Positions 1 through 7,054 of a DNA stretch of 11,612 nucleotides are shown in pieces. A program made the position numbers and the translations under genes. Position 1 is the first letter of the stretch. Each line of letters opens with the position of its first letter. The notes beneath the pieces are model-generated. The model was not told where the DNA came from. It saw nothing but the letters and a program-made list of their open reading frames with translations, and searched no databases. This stretch comes from Clostridia bacterium (lineage in GTDB: Bacteria > Bacillota > Clostridia > RGIG8785), in assembly GCA_017620795.1 (NCBI GenBank), contig JAGAUM010000252.1, positions 1 to 11,612 on the forward strand, in the 5' to 3' direction.

Positions 1-455
1 CGCCCTACGCACCCAAGATTGCAACCATGAAGATTGACCCCGACAAGATCCGTGACGTTATCGGTTCTGGCGGTAAGGTAATTCAGAAGATTGTTGCTGA
101 CACCGGCGCAAAGATTGACATCGAAGATGACGGCACCATCTTTATCGCTGCTGTTGACCAGGCATCTGGCGACGCTGCTATGAAGATGATTGAAGCCATC
201 GTCAAGGTACCCGAACCGGGCGAGATTTACACCGGTAAGGTTACCCGTCTGATGAACTTTGGCGCATTCGTTGAAATCCTCCCCGGTAAGGAAGGCCTGG
301 TTCACATCTCCAAGCTGGACAAGAAACGTGTCGAGAAGGTTGAAGACGTTGTCCAAGTCGGCGACCAGATTGTGGTCAAGGTTACCGAAATCGACAAGCA
401 GGGCAGAATCAACCTGTCCCGTCGCGATGTTCTGGAACAGAACGAAGCAAACTGA
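1..455 (+). CDS. pnp: Polyribonucleotide nucleotidyltransferase (PNPase), C-terminal part
   Basis: This is the 3' end of the gene for PNPase, the phosphorolytic 3'-to-5' exoribonuclease of mRNA decay. The reading frame is already open at the window edge (codons from position 3 read [20 protein letters not shown]), so the ATG at 27 is internal and not the start. A KH domain is visible with its GxxG loop (IGSGGK). It is followed by an S1 RNA-binding domain, from about [20 protein letters not shown] to INLSRRDVL. The two RNase PH-like catalytic cores lie outside the window. The protein stops just after the S1 domain, without a long acidic tail, and the gene ends in TGA followed by an intrinsic terminator. 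Codon use is strongly biased, as expected for a highly expressed gene. Identification is secure from the KH-S1 arrangement and the PNPase linker. Confidence 0.96.
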   Translation, partial: PYAPKIATMKIDPDKIRDVIGSGGKVIQKIVADTGAKIDIEDDGTIFIAAVDQASGDAAMKMIEAIVKVPEPGEIYTGKVTRLMNFGAFVEILPGKEGLVHISKLDKKRVEKVEDVVQVGDQIVVKVTEIDKQGRINLSRRDVLEQNEAN

Positions 456-458
456 CTT

Positions 459-487
459 TAAAAGCACCCGCAAGGGTGCTTTTTTTG
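459..487 (+). terminator. Intrinsic terminator of pnp
   Basis: A 7-bp GC-rich stem, AGCACCC / GGGTGCT, closes a GCAA tetraloop. It is flanked by A residues upstream and followed by a run of seven T. It begins four bases after the pnp stop codon and ends just before the -35 of the next promoter, so it cleanly separates pnp from pncB. Confidence 0.9.
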
Positions 488-493
488 TTGCCG

Positions 494-522
494 TTGACTT
501 TTTGGCGGAAGATTGGTATAAT
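494..522 (+). promoter_or_regulatory. Sigma-A promoter of pncB
   Basis: The -35 TTGACT (494-499) and a perfect -10 TATAAT (517-522) are separated by 17 bp. The predicted start of transcription is near 529, which leaves a leader of about 24 nt carrying the ribosome binding site AAGGAAGGG (535-543). The promoter sits directly after the pnp terminator. Confidence 0.88.
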
Positions 523-552
523 AAGGTTACTCTTAAGGAAGGGACGACCAAT

Positions 553-2013
553 ATGTTTTTATCTCAAGAAGAAAACTTGGCGATGCTGGTAGACTTTTAT
601 GAGTTTACCATGGCAAACGGCTATTTAGAACATGGCTTGGGTGACCGCATTGACTGCTTTGATATGTTTTTCCGCAATGTTCCCGACGGGGGAGGCTTTG
701 CCATTGCCGCAGGATTAGAGCAGGTCATTGACTACCTCAAAAACCTGCACTTTTCCGACTCGGACATTGCTGTCTTAGAAGAAAAGAAACTGTTTTCCAA
801 AGCCTTTTTAGACTACTTACGCGACTTTAAGTTCGTTTGCGATGTGTGGGCAATCCCCGAAGGTACGCCCATTTTCCCCCGCGAACCGATTTTAAAGGTC
901 AAGGGCCCTGTCATTCAGGCACAACTGGTCGAAACTGTCATCTTGCTGACCATCAACCACCAGAGCCTGATTGCCACCAAATCCAATCGCATTGTCCGTG
1001 CGGCAAAGGGCAGACCTGTTATGGAATTTGGCGGCCGTCGTGCCCAAGGCTACTCGGGTTCGTTAATGGGCTCTCGCGCGGCATACATCGGCGGATGCGC
1101 AGGCACTGCCTGCACCATCTCCCAAAAACTTTTCGGCATCCCTGCATTGGGCACCATGGCCCATAGCTGGGTACAGATGTTTGATACCGAGCTGGACGCT
1201 TTTCGCGCCTACGCCCAGACCTATCCGTCCGATTGTACCCTGCTGGTGGATACCTACAATGTTTTAAAAAGTGGCATCCCCAACGCTATCCGTGTCTTTA
1301 ACGAAGAACTGGTTCCCAAGGGCTTCCGCCCCAAGGGAGTCCGCATCGACAGTGGTGACATCGCTTACTTGTCCAAGAAAATGCGTAAGATGCTGGACGA
1401 TGCAGGCTTCCCGGACTGTGGCATTGTGGCATCCAATTCCTTGGATGAGTATATTATCGAGGATATGTGGTCCCAAGGTGCCCCTATTTCTTCCTTTGGC
1501 GTTGGCGAGCGTCTGATTACCTCATCTTCCGAGCCTGTGTTTGGCGGTGTCTATAAGCTGGTCGCAGTCGAGGACGAACAGGGCAAAGAAATCCCCAAAA
1601 TCAAAATCAGTGAAAACCCCGAAAAAGTAACGGTTCCGTGTAGTAAACGAGTCATTCGCTTCTTTGAAAAAGACACCAAGAAAGCCATTGCTGACCTCTT
1701 GGTATTGGAAGACGAAGTGATTGACGAGAATCAGCCTTACGAGCTGTTCTCGCCCGAATATGTATGGAAACGCAAAACCATTACCGATTTTGTGGCAGTT
1801 GAACTCTTAAAGCCTGTTTTCGTCAAGGGTGAGTGCGTCTACGAAAGCCCCAACCTCCACGAAATTAAAGCCTATTGTGCTGAACAGGTAGACACCTTGT
1901 GGGACGAAGTTAAGCGTTTCGAAAATCCTCATACCTATTATGTGGATTTTTCGCAAAAGTTGTGGGATGTCCGTGAACGGTTGCTTCATCCCAAGCGTGA
2001 GGAAAAGGCATGA
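553..2013 (+). CDS. pncB: Nicotinate phosphoribosyltransferase
   Basis: Predicted enzyme of NAD salvage that joins nicotinate to PRPP, with ATP hydrolysis, to give nicotinate mononucleotide (cytoplasmic). The 486-residue product matches the long Gram-positive form of the family. Visible family signatures are DFYEFTMANGY near residue 14, the ATKSNRI segment (141-147), EFGGRRAQGYSG (158-169), GTMAHSWVQMF (200-210), DTYNVLKSGIPNAI (233-246) and RIDSGDI (264-270). His204 in the AHS motif is the likely phosphorylated catalytic histidine. I chose the ATG at 553 because it follows a good Shine-Dalgarno and a sigma-A promoter. The same frame is open upstream to 259, but that part lies inside pnp. The TGA stop overlaps the next gene's ATG by four bases (ATGA), so the two are translationally coupled. 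Confidence 0.95.
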   Translation: MFLSQEENLAMLVDFYEFTMANGYLEHGLGDRIDCFDMFFRNVPDGGGFAIAAGLEQVIDYLKNLHFSDSDIAVLEEKKLFSKAFLDYLRDFKFVCDVWAIPEGTPIFPREPILKVKGPVIQAQLVETVILLTINHQSLIATKSNRIVRAAKGRPVMEFGGRRAQGYSGSLMGSRAAYIGGCAGTACTISQKLFGIPALGTMAHSWVQMFDTELDAFRAYAQTYPSDCTLLVDTYNVLKSGIPNAIRVFNEELVPKGFRPKGVRIDSGDIAYLSKKMRKMLDDAGFPDCGIVASNSLDEYIIEDMWSQGAPISSFGVGERLITSSSEPVFGGVYKLVAVEDEQGKEIPKIKISENPEKVTVPCSKRVIRFFEKDTKKAIADLLVLEDEVIDENQPYELFSPEYVWKRKTITDFVAVELLKPVFVKGECVYESPNLHEIKAYCAEQVDTLWDEVKRFENPHTYYVDFSQKLWDVRERLLHPKREEKA

Positions 2014-3116
2014 AAAAGCATATTCTCTTAATTAGTTCTGCCTATACAGGAAATGGCCATCAAAGCATTACCGAAGCTTTGTGTGAGCAGTTTTCCAAAC
2101 TGGGCGCTACCGTTTCGGTCTTGGAAGGATTCGACCTGTTGGGTCGCCCCGGTGTTAAAATTAGCAAAGCGTACGGGCCAGTGACACGCACTTCCAAAGA
2201 AGCGTGGCGGGTGATATGGGAAATGGTACAGACCTCCCCCAATAGCATTAACCGCACCATGGCGCCGATTATGAGCCACAAACTGATGGCAGTTATTGAA
2301 CGGGAAAAGCCCGATATCATTGTTTCGGTGCATCCCATGTTCGTTGGCTCGGTGGTTCGTATCTTAAAACGCAAGAAAGTAGATATTCCCTTTATCTCGA
2401 TTTTTGCGGACTTGGTTTCTATCTCTGGGCTCTGGCCCGATGCCCGTGCCGATTATAACTTGTGCTACACCGACGAGGCGGAGGATTTTGCCCGCGGTTG
2501 TGGCGTACCCCAAGAGAAAATCAAACGGTTTTCCTTCCCCGTTCGTGAACGCTTCACGGCAGGCGCTCCCGTAGCAGGAAGCCAGCAGTATAAGGCTTCT
2601 CACATTCCGACCTTCCTGGTCATGAGCGGTGGCGAAGGGTCGGGTAATCTGATTCTTTTAACCCGTATGTTGCTGAATAACTTCAACTGTCGCGTCAAGG
2701 TTGTAGCAGGTCGGAATGAGCGGATTTTGCGCCGCTTGTTGCATAAAGAAAAACCCCGTTACGGTGACCGTTTGGAGGTGTTTGGTTTTACACGCACCAT
2801 CGAAGAGCAGATGCTTGCATCCGACTTGGCGTTTATGCGTGGAAGCCCCAACACCATTATGGAAGCGGTGAACTGCTGCCTGCCTGTCATCATTACCGAT
2901 GCATTGCCCGGTCAGGAAGCAGGGAATCCAGCCTACTTTGAGTCCCACGGTTTGGCACGCTTTGCCGATCGCCTGCCCTTGATTGGCAATACCGTTCGTG
3001 AGTTACTGGCGAACAACGGTGAAAAGCTGGCAGCAATCAAGGAAAACCAAAAAGCGTTCCGCAACACAGACGCTGCAAAAGAAATTGCCGAGTTTATCCT
3101 TTCAGTAGCAAAATAA
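2010..3116 (+). CDS. MGDG synthase/UgtP-like glycosyltransferase (GT28 superfamily)
   Basis: Probable membrane-associated glycosyltransferase of the MurG/UgtP/MGDG-synthase group, which transfers sugar from a UDP-sugar to diacylglycerol. The actual acceptor cannot be read from sequence. The 368-residue protein shows the N-terminal acceptor-domain signature GNGHQSITEAL (14-24), PDIIVSVHP (101-109), LWPDARADYNLCYTDEA (141-157) and the linker FPVRERF (176-182). A C-terminal nucleotide-sugar domain follows, with a glycine-rich loop MSGGEGSGN (205-213), FGFTRTIEEQMLASDLAF (258-275) and LPGQEAGNPAYF (299-310). The usual KPGG-type motif is replaced by MRGSPNTIMEA. The gene overlaps pncB by 4 nt and is preceded by AGGAAAAGG, so both are expressed from the pncB promoter. 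It ends at a strong bidirectional terminator. The family is confident; the substrate is inference. Confidence 0.85.
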   Translation: MKKHILLISSAYTGNGHQSITEALCEQFSKLGATVSVLEGFDLLGRPGVKISKAYGPVTRTSKEAWRVIWEMVQTSPNSINRTMAPIMSHKLMAVIEREKPDIIVSVHPMFVGSVVRILKRKKVDIPFISIFADLVSISGLWPDARADYNLCYTDEAEDFARGCGVPQEKIKRFSFPVRERFTAGAPVAGSQQYKASHIPTFLVMSGGEGSGNLILLTRMLLNNFNCRVKVVAGRNERILRRLLHKEKPRYGDRLEVFGFTRTIEEQMLASDLAFMRGSPNTIMEAVNCCLPVIITDALPGQEAGNPAYFESHGLARFADRLPLIGNTVRELLANNGEKLAAIKENQKAFRNTDAAKEIAEFILSVAK

Positions 3117-3141
3117 AAGACCGCTTTTGCGGTCTTTTTTT
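3115..3141. terminator. Bidirectional intrinsic terminator between the glycosyltransferase gene and spoIIM
   Basis: The stem GACCGC / GCGGTC is extended by A/T pairs to AAAAGACCGC / GCGGTCTTTT and has a TTTT loop. A T-run follows on the + strand and a T-rich tract on the - strand, so it can serve both converging genes. It overlaps the stop codons of both. Its stem is nearly identical to that of the terminator at 3752-3780. Confidence 0.88.
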
Positions 3142-3727
3142 ATCCCAATACCTGGTTGAAAAAGAACTGCTGTAAGTATTCAAACCCACAGCCTGATAGG
3201 GTCTCTACCAATAATAAAGCAAGAAAAAGCAGCAAATAGGGCAGGGGTCTTATGCTTTGTCCGTTGCGTTGCAGTACAGCTCCGAAAAGTCCGTTGGAGA
3301 TGCCACAGGAAAAGATACAAAACAAAAGCAGGGCAGGAGCTTCCACAAGCATCCGCGGAAAGAGAACAGAAAGCGCAAACAAAATCCCCTGTGTTTGCCA
3401 TTGACGCACCGCAAAGCAGATTAAAAACCCCACCGAAAAGCCACGAAACAGAATGATTGTCAGACCAAAAGGTGTTCCAATTGCCGACCATGCAAAAAAG
3501 AAAAGCAATAATAAGGGGAGCGCGGTGTGTAACAGGCTTTGGAAAAGGACATTGCTGTTGGGTTGATGAAACAGGTCTTGGGCTTGTCCCAAAAGGGAAC
3601 TGTCCAGACTCCTTGCGCTCAGTGAGCCGATGCCCACGCCAAGCAAGAAAAAAGCCAGCACAAAAGGGGTCAGGACAGGATGCTTTTGAAGCAGTGCTTG
3701 CAATAAAGAAGATAGAAAGGTTTTCAT
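3140..3727 (-). CDS. spoIIM: Stage II sporulation protein M
   Basis: Predicted polytopic membrane protein of 195 residues. In the Bacillus model SpoIIM works with SpoIID and SpoIIP in the peptidoglycan remodelling that drives engulfment of the forespore. Evidence is the length and topology: a short basic N-terminus, a first membrane segment (about residues 19-37, PVLTPFVLAFFLLGVGIGSL), a soluble loop, then four further hydrophobic stretches. These include the family-like SAIGTPFGLTIILFRGFSVGF segment, described here in two parts (SAIGTPFGL and ILFRGFSVGF), and LFPRMLVEAPALLL. The ATG at 3727 is the only upstream choice, because an in-frame TAA lies two codons before it. No good Shine-Dalgarno precedes it (AGTAAACC), and a terminator sits 24 bases upstream. 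Expression is therefore likely low or sporulation-restricted. A generic DUF95-family membrane protein is the main alternative. Confidence 0.82.
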   Translation of the reverse strand: MKTFLSSLLQALLQKHPVLTPFVLAFFLLGVGIGSLSARSLDSSLLGQAQDLFHQPNSNVLFQSLLHTALPLLLLFFFAWSAIGTPFGLTIILFRGFSVGFLICFAVRQWQTQGILFALSVLFPRMLVEAPALLLFCIFSCGISNGLFGAVLQRNGQSIRPLPYLLLFLALLLVETLSGCGFEYLQQFFFNQVLG

Positions 3728-3751
3728 GGTTTACTATATGAAAAAGGCAAA

Positions 3752-3780
3752 GAAAAAAGACCGCAACAGCGGTCTTTATT
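3752..3780 (-). terminator. Intrinsic terminator after proC
   Basis: Read on the - strand, AAAGACCGC pairs with GCGGTCTTT around a TGTT loop and is followed by a T-rich tract. It begins at the proC stop codon and separates aspB-proC from spoIIM. The stem is the same as in the terminator at 3115-3141; only the loop differs. Confidence 0.88.
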
Positions 3781-4555
3781 TTTTCAGCTCGTATGCGCGC
3801 TTGTCGCAAGCAGACATGGCGTCTTGTAATGCGGCACGGAACCCTTTCTCTTCTAAAACCCGAACCGCCTCGATGGTAGTACCACCGGGGGAACAGACGG
3901 CATCTTTTAAAGCGGCAGGATGTTCGCTACTTTCTAACACCATCTTTGCCGAACCGTAAACTGCCTGTGCGGCTAAGGAATAGGAAAGAGACCGCGGAAT
4001 TCCGGAACGGACAGCCGCATCTGCCATCGCCTCAATCATCATAAACACATAAGCAGGGGAGCTGCCGGTTAAAGAGATGACCGCTTCCATCAAGGACTCG
4101 GGCAACTGCTCGGTGCGTCCTAATTGACCGAAGATGGTTTCTGCAATCTTTAATTCTTCTTCCGTATTCTGCTCGGTCTTGGCGATGGCGGTCATTCCTG
4201 CACCCACCATTGCAGGGGTGTTGGGCATGACCCGAACCACACGGGCATCGTTGCCTAAAATCGAGCGGACATAAGAGGTGGTGATACCTGCGGCAATGGA
4301 GATATACAAGGGATTGGCTTTACCTTTTAACTGGGTTAAAACCGATTCATAAATGTTCGGCTTGATGGCAAGAACAACCACATTGCACCGAACAGCCATA
4401 TCCAGCATATCGGTAAAGGTTCTGACGCCAAGCTCGGCAACTTTGGCAAGAGCCCCTTCGTTGATGTCATAAGCCATTAAGGTGTGGTCGGTGTTTTTAA
4501 GGCCGTTGATCATGGCAGTTGCCATGTTTCCTGCACCGATAAATCCGATGTTCAT
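3776..4555 (-). CDS. proC: Pyrroline-5-carboxylate reductase
   Basis: Final enzyme of proline synthesis, reducing 1-pyrroline-5-carboxylate to proline with NAD(P)H in the cytoplasm. The 259-residue product is of normal length. The N-terminus MNIGFIGAGNMATAMINGL is the Rossmann dinucleotide-binding loop. VVRVMPNTPAMVGAGMTAI is the conserved central motif. The C-terminal dimerisation and active-site domain carries LTGSSPAYVFMMIEAMADA and SPGGTTIEAVRVLE, both family signatures. The ATG at 4555 lies three bases after the aspB stop, and the ribosome binding site GAGGAG overlaps the end of aspB, so proC is co-transcribed and probably translationally coupled with it. A premature stop in aspB (see that entry) could therefore reduce proC expression. 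A clean intrinsic terminator follows. Confidence 0.96.
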   Translation of the reverse strand: MNIGFIGAGNMATAMINGLKNTDHTLMAYDINEGALAKVAELGVRTFTDMLDMAVRCNVVVLAIKPNIYESVLTQLKGKANPLYISIAAGITTSYVRSILGNDARVVRVMPNTPAMVGAGMTAIAKTEQNTEEELKIAETIFGQLGRTEQLPESLMEAVISLTGSSPAYVFMMIEAMADAAVRSGIPRSLSYSLAAQAVYGSAKMVLESSEHPAALKDAVCSPGGTTIEAVRVLEEKGFRAALQDAMSACDKRAYELKK

Positions 4556-4558
4556 ATC

Positions 4559-5761
4559 TTACTCCTCAATTTCTGCTAAGAATGCTTCTAAACGGTCCAA
4601 ACCTTTTTTGATGTTCTCAATGGAGTTGGCATAGGACCAGCGCACGAACTTGGGTGCACCGAATCCGGTGCCGGGAACCAAAGCAACCTTGGCGTTGTCT
4701 AATAACAGACTGCAGAACACGTCTGCATCGGTAATCTCAACACCCTTATAGTGTTTGCCTAAAATTGCCTTGATGTTCATCATGACATAAAAAGCACCAC
4801 CGGGGCGGAGACAACTGACCAGCTCCATGTTCTGAATCCGTTCTACCATATAATTACGGCGACGCTCGAACGCACGGCGCATCTCTTCTACCTCTGCCTG
4901 AGGTCCGTTCAATGCGGCAACCGTTGCAGCTTGTGCAATGGAATTTGGGTTAGAGGTAGCATGGCTCTGGATGTTACCCATAGTCTTGGCAACCGACCGC
5001 TCAGAAGCGGTGTAACCGATACGCCAACCGGTCATGGCATAAGCCTTGGAAACACCGTTAATCAAAATGGTGTGTTTTTTGACCTCTTCACTGATGGACG
5101 CAATGCTGAAATGACTCTTTCCGTCATAAATCAACTTTTCGTAAATCTCGTCGGAAATAATATAAATGTCCCGTTCAATAGCAAATGCTGCCACCTACTC
5201 CAAAAGCTCACGGCTGTAGATCATGCCCGTGGGGTTGGAGGGGGTGTTTAAAACGATGGCACGGGTCTTTTCGGTGCAGACTGCCTTTAAATCTTCAATG
5301 GTGAACTGGAATCCGTTGGCTTCCTTGGTCTTTAAGAAAACAGGTACGCCGTCTGCCAGCTTAATCATTTCGGGGTAGCTGATCCAGAAAGGAATGGGGA
5401 CGATGACCTCATCACCAGGGTCGCAGATTGCCATAAACGCATTTAAAAGAGAGTGCTTTGCACCATTGCTGATGACGATATCGGCAGGTTCATACTCCAA
5501 GCCTGAGTCACGCTTTAGCTTGGCACAAATTGCCTGCTTTAATTCCATCGTACCCGAAGCAGGAGTATAACGAGTGACACCATCCTGAATGGCACGGATA
5601 GCGGCTTCTTTGATATAGTCAGGGGTTTCGAAGTCAGGTTCCCCTGCACCGAAACCGATAACATCGATTCCAGCAGCCTTCATTCCCTTGAACTTTGCAT
5701 CAATTTCTAACGTAGGGGAGGCACTGATAGAACTTGCCTTTTTTGCCAGATAATTACTCAT
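4559..5761 (-). pseudogene. aspB: Aspartate aminotransferase (class I PLP aminotransferase) interrupted by an in-frame TAG
   Basis: Predicted to transfer amino groups between aspartate and 2-oxoglutarate (fold type I, PLP enzyme). The frame would encode 400 codons, the usual size, but codon 189 is TAG (5195-5197). It leaves a 188-residue N-terminal piece (5195-5761) and a 211-residue C-terminal piece (4559-5194), with no frameshift. The first half has the N-terminal arm, GFGAGEPDFETP (37-48), SNGAKHSLLNA and NTPSNPTG (172-179). The second has SDEIYEKL (203-210), the PLP lysine K239 in SKAYAMTGWRIGY and the substrate-binding arginine in FVRWSYA. All key residues survive on either side. The start at 5761 is preferred over ATG 5776 because GGAGG lies 8 nt upstream. 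A GTG directly follows the TAG, with GGAG before it, so reinitiation is conceivable. It may be a recent null allele, an assembly error, or a split product. The parent family is certain; its functional state is not. Confidence 0.85.
5195..5197 (-). other. In-frame amber codon inside aspB
   Basis: On the - strand the codons read CTT TTG GAG TAG GTG GCA GCA, i.e. L-L-E-stop-V-A-A. The frame is preserved across the stop, and the flanking residues align as one continuous helix-to-strand segment before the SDEIY motif. A single C-to-T change from CAG (Gln) is one simple origin; other one-base ancestors such as GAG or AAG are equally possible from sequence alone. Confidence 0.95.
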
Positions 5762-5769
5762 GTTGGAAT

Positions 5770-5774
5770 CCTCC
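5770..5774 (-). promoter_or_regulatory. Ribosome binding site that sets the aspB start
   Basis: GGAGG on the - strand lies 8 nt before the ATG at 5761. The alternative upstream ATG (5774-5776) overlaps this Shine-Dalgarno itself and has no site of its own, so the product should begin MSNYLAKKAS. Confidence 0.85.
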
Positions 5775-5791
5775 ATTTATATACTCCCATT

Positions 5792-5819
5792 ATTGTATCA
5801 TATTTTCCCGAAAATGCAA
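5792..5819 (-). promoter_or_regulatory. Probable sigma-A promoter of aspB-proC
   Basis: On the - strand, TTGCAT (5819-5814) and TACAAT (5797-5792) are 16 bp apart, and transcription would start near 5785. It lies in the gap after the dipeptidase gene. No intrinsic terminator was seen in that gap, so read-through from the upstream operon may add to this promoter. Confidence 0.7.
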
Positions 5820-5828
5820 GAAGAAAAA

Positions 5829-6692
5829 CTAAAAATTGCAAAATTTATTCAAAAAGTTTTCACCCAGAATATCCCTGACCGTCTGGGACGAAAATCCGCT
5901 TTTTTCAAGAATTTCGCGTAGCTCCAAGAAAAAACTGCTGTTGCTTCCGCCCTTTAAAAAGAGGTCAATGCCATCCAAGTCAGACCCGATTGCTAAATTT
6001 TTTGCACCTCCTAAACTGCAAATATGCTCAATATGGGGAAGCAGGTCCCACAATGTTCCGTCTGTTTTTCCGTTCACAAAGGGCGGGTATAAATTTAGCC
6101 CAATGATTCCGTCCGATTGGATGACGGCTCGGATTTGTTCGTCGGTCAGGTTGCGTGTGTGGTTGCAGATTGCGCGTGCGTTACTGTGGGAGCAAAACAG
6201 CCGACCTCCTTGTTCTGCTACGGAAAAGAAGGTCTTTTCATTGGCATGGGACAGGTCGGCAACCATGCCCAATTCCTGCATCCGATTAAGGACTGCTTTC
6301 CCAAAAGCGGTGAGCCCCAGTGTCGTATCGTGTCCGCCACCTAGGTCGTTTTCTCCATTCCAGACGAGGGTCAAAAAACGTACCCCTTTTTGAAAGTAAA
6401 AGTCCAGTCGGGAAAGGTCTTTTCGGAGCATGTCGCCCCCTTCAATGGCAAGCATGGCGTAGGGGGAATTGGAAGTAGGCAAGACATCGGTCACCAAGCA
6501 AAAATCGGACAAGCAGGACAAAAAAGCATCCAGGACCGCATCGGAGCGGTCAGGATGCTTGGGATCCTGCCAGATGGCAAAGATTTGTAAGAAGGGTTCT
6601 TTTAAAGAGCGGATGGCCTCCAAAGAGACACCGATATTTTCCGCTTTTGTAAACAGGCGAGTAGGGGTATCTGCATGAAGATCACAAAACAT
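5829..6692 (-). CDS. Membrane dipeptidase family (M19, renal dipeptidase-like) metallopeptidase
   Basis: Predicted zinc-dependent dipeptidase of the amidohydrolase-fold M19 family; the natural dipeptide substrate is unknown. The 287-residue protein has the expected metal ligands in order: H6-x-D8 in DLHADTP, E84 in AIEGGDM, H149 in VADLSHA and H169 in FCSHSNARA, with D238 in IGSDLDGI near the C-terminus. Further family motifs are GVRFLTLVWNGENDLGGG (103-120) and ILGENFL (275-281). No signal peptide is visible, so it is likely cytoplasmic. I chose ATG 6692, because AGGAG lies 5 nt upstream and overlaps the yraN stop. A TTG start at 6710 would add six residues but has no comparable site. It is the last gene of the rplS-lepB-rbgA-rnhB-yraN run and ends in TAG. 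Confidence 0.92.
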   Translation of the reverse strand: MFCDLHADTPTRLFTKAENIGVSLEAIRSLKEPFLQIFAIWQDPKHPDRSDAVLDAFLSCLSDFCLVTDVLPTSNSPYAMLAIEGGDMLRKDLSRLDFYFQKGVRFLTLVWNGENDLGGGHDTTLGLTAFGKAVLNRMQELGMVADLSHANEKTFFSVAEQGGRLFCSHSNARAICNHTRNLTDEQIRAVIQSDGIIGLNLYPPFVNGKTDGTLWDLLPHIEHICSLGGAKNLAIGSDLDGIDLFLKGGSNSSFFLELREILEKSGFSSQTVRDILGENFLNKFCNF

Positions 6693-6700
6693 GAACGCTC

Positions 6701-7054
6701 CTAAAAACAATTCTTAATATGTCGCACATGAAAAAGGGGATAGACTTCAATCACGTCAAAGCGCAACTCTGTCTGATACAGGTCTTTGCCGTGGTGCCGT
6801 AAATAAGCAGTGGCAAGACGGCGGATGCGCTCTTGCTTTTGTATACCAACGGCCTCTGCCGCTTGACCATATCGTTGGGAAGAACGGGTCTTGACTTCTA
6901 CGAAAACCAACACCCTGCCCTTTTGGGCAACGATGTCCAGCTCGCCAAAGCTGTTGCGGTAGTTGTGGTCTTGGATGCGATAGCCTTTCAGTTTTAAAAG
7001 AATGGCCGCAAGGATTTCTCCGTAGCGGCCGAGTAACTTGTTATTTTGCTTCAT
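6701..7054 (-). CDS. yraN: YraN family (UPF0102) putative endonuclease-fold protein
   Basis: Small protein (117 residues) of the YraN/UPF0102 family, which has a restriction-endonuclease-like (PD-(D/E)xK) fold and is commonly found next to rnhB. Its cellular role is not established. The sequence shows LGRYGEILAAILL near residue 8, then NSFGELDIVA (34-43) and VLVFVEVKTR (48-57). This gives the E38/D40/E53/K55 set expected of a nuclease core. The conserved YGQAAEAVGIQKQERIRR follows (62-79). It overlaps rnhB by 14 nt and has AGAGG seven bases before its ATG. It ends in TAG, which forms part of the dipeptidase ribosome binding site, so the three genes are tightly coupled. Confidence 0.92.
   Translation of the reverse strand: MKQNNKLLGRYGEILAAILLKLKGYRIQDHNYRNSFGELDIVAQKGRVLVFVEVKTRSSQRYGQAAEAVGIQKQERIRRLATAYLRHHGKDLYQTELRFDVIEVYPLFHVRHIKNCF

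Noticed and set aside
259..552. Upstream extension of the pncB frame, open back to an ATG at 259
   Set aside because: It lies inside pnp, crosses its terminator and the pncB promoter, and encodes residues unlike the family. The ATG at 553 has the ribosome binding site.
3733..3740. CATATAGT on the - strand, resembling a sigma-E -10 for spoIIM
   Set aside because: It lies only five bases before the ATG, which would leave a leaderless message, and no matching -35 is present.
3180..3809. A 209-codon - strand open frame overlapping spoIIM and the proC end
   Set aside because: It is an out-of-frame shadow with no family motifs, and it would cross the proC terminator. The spoIIM frame has coherent membrane segments.
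5195..5197. Pyrrolysine or genome-wide TAG reassignment as the reason for the aspB stop
   Set aside because: TAG ends both the dipeptidase and yraN genes at natural C-termini, and aminotransferases are not known pyrrolysine proteins. It remains formally testable.
6693..6710. TTG start giving six extra residues on the dipeptidase
   Set aside because: The ATG at 6692 has AGGAG five bases upstream. The TTG has no comparable site and lies inside the yraN coding end.
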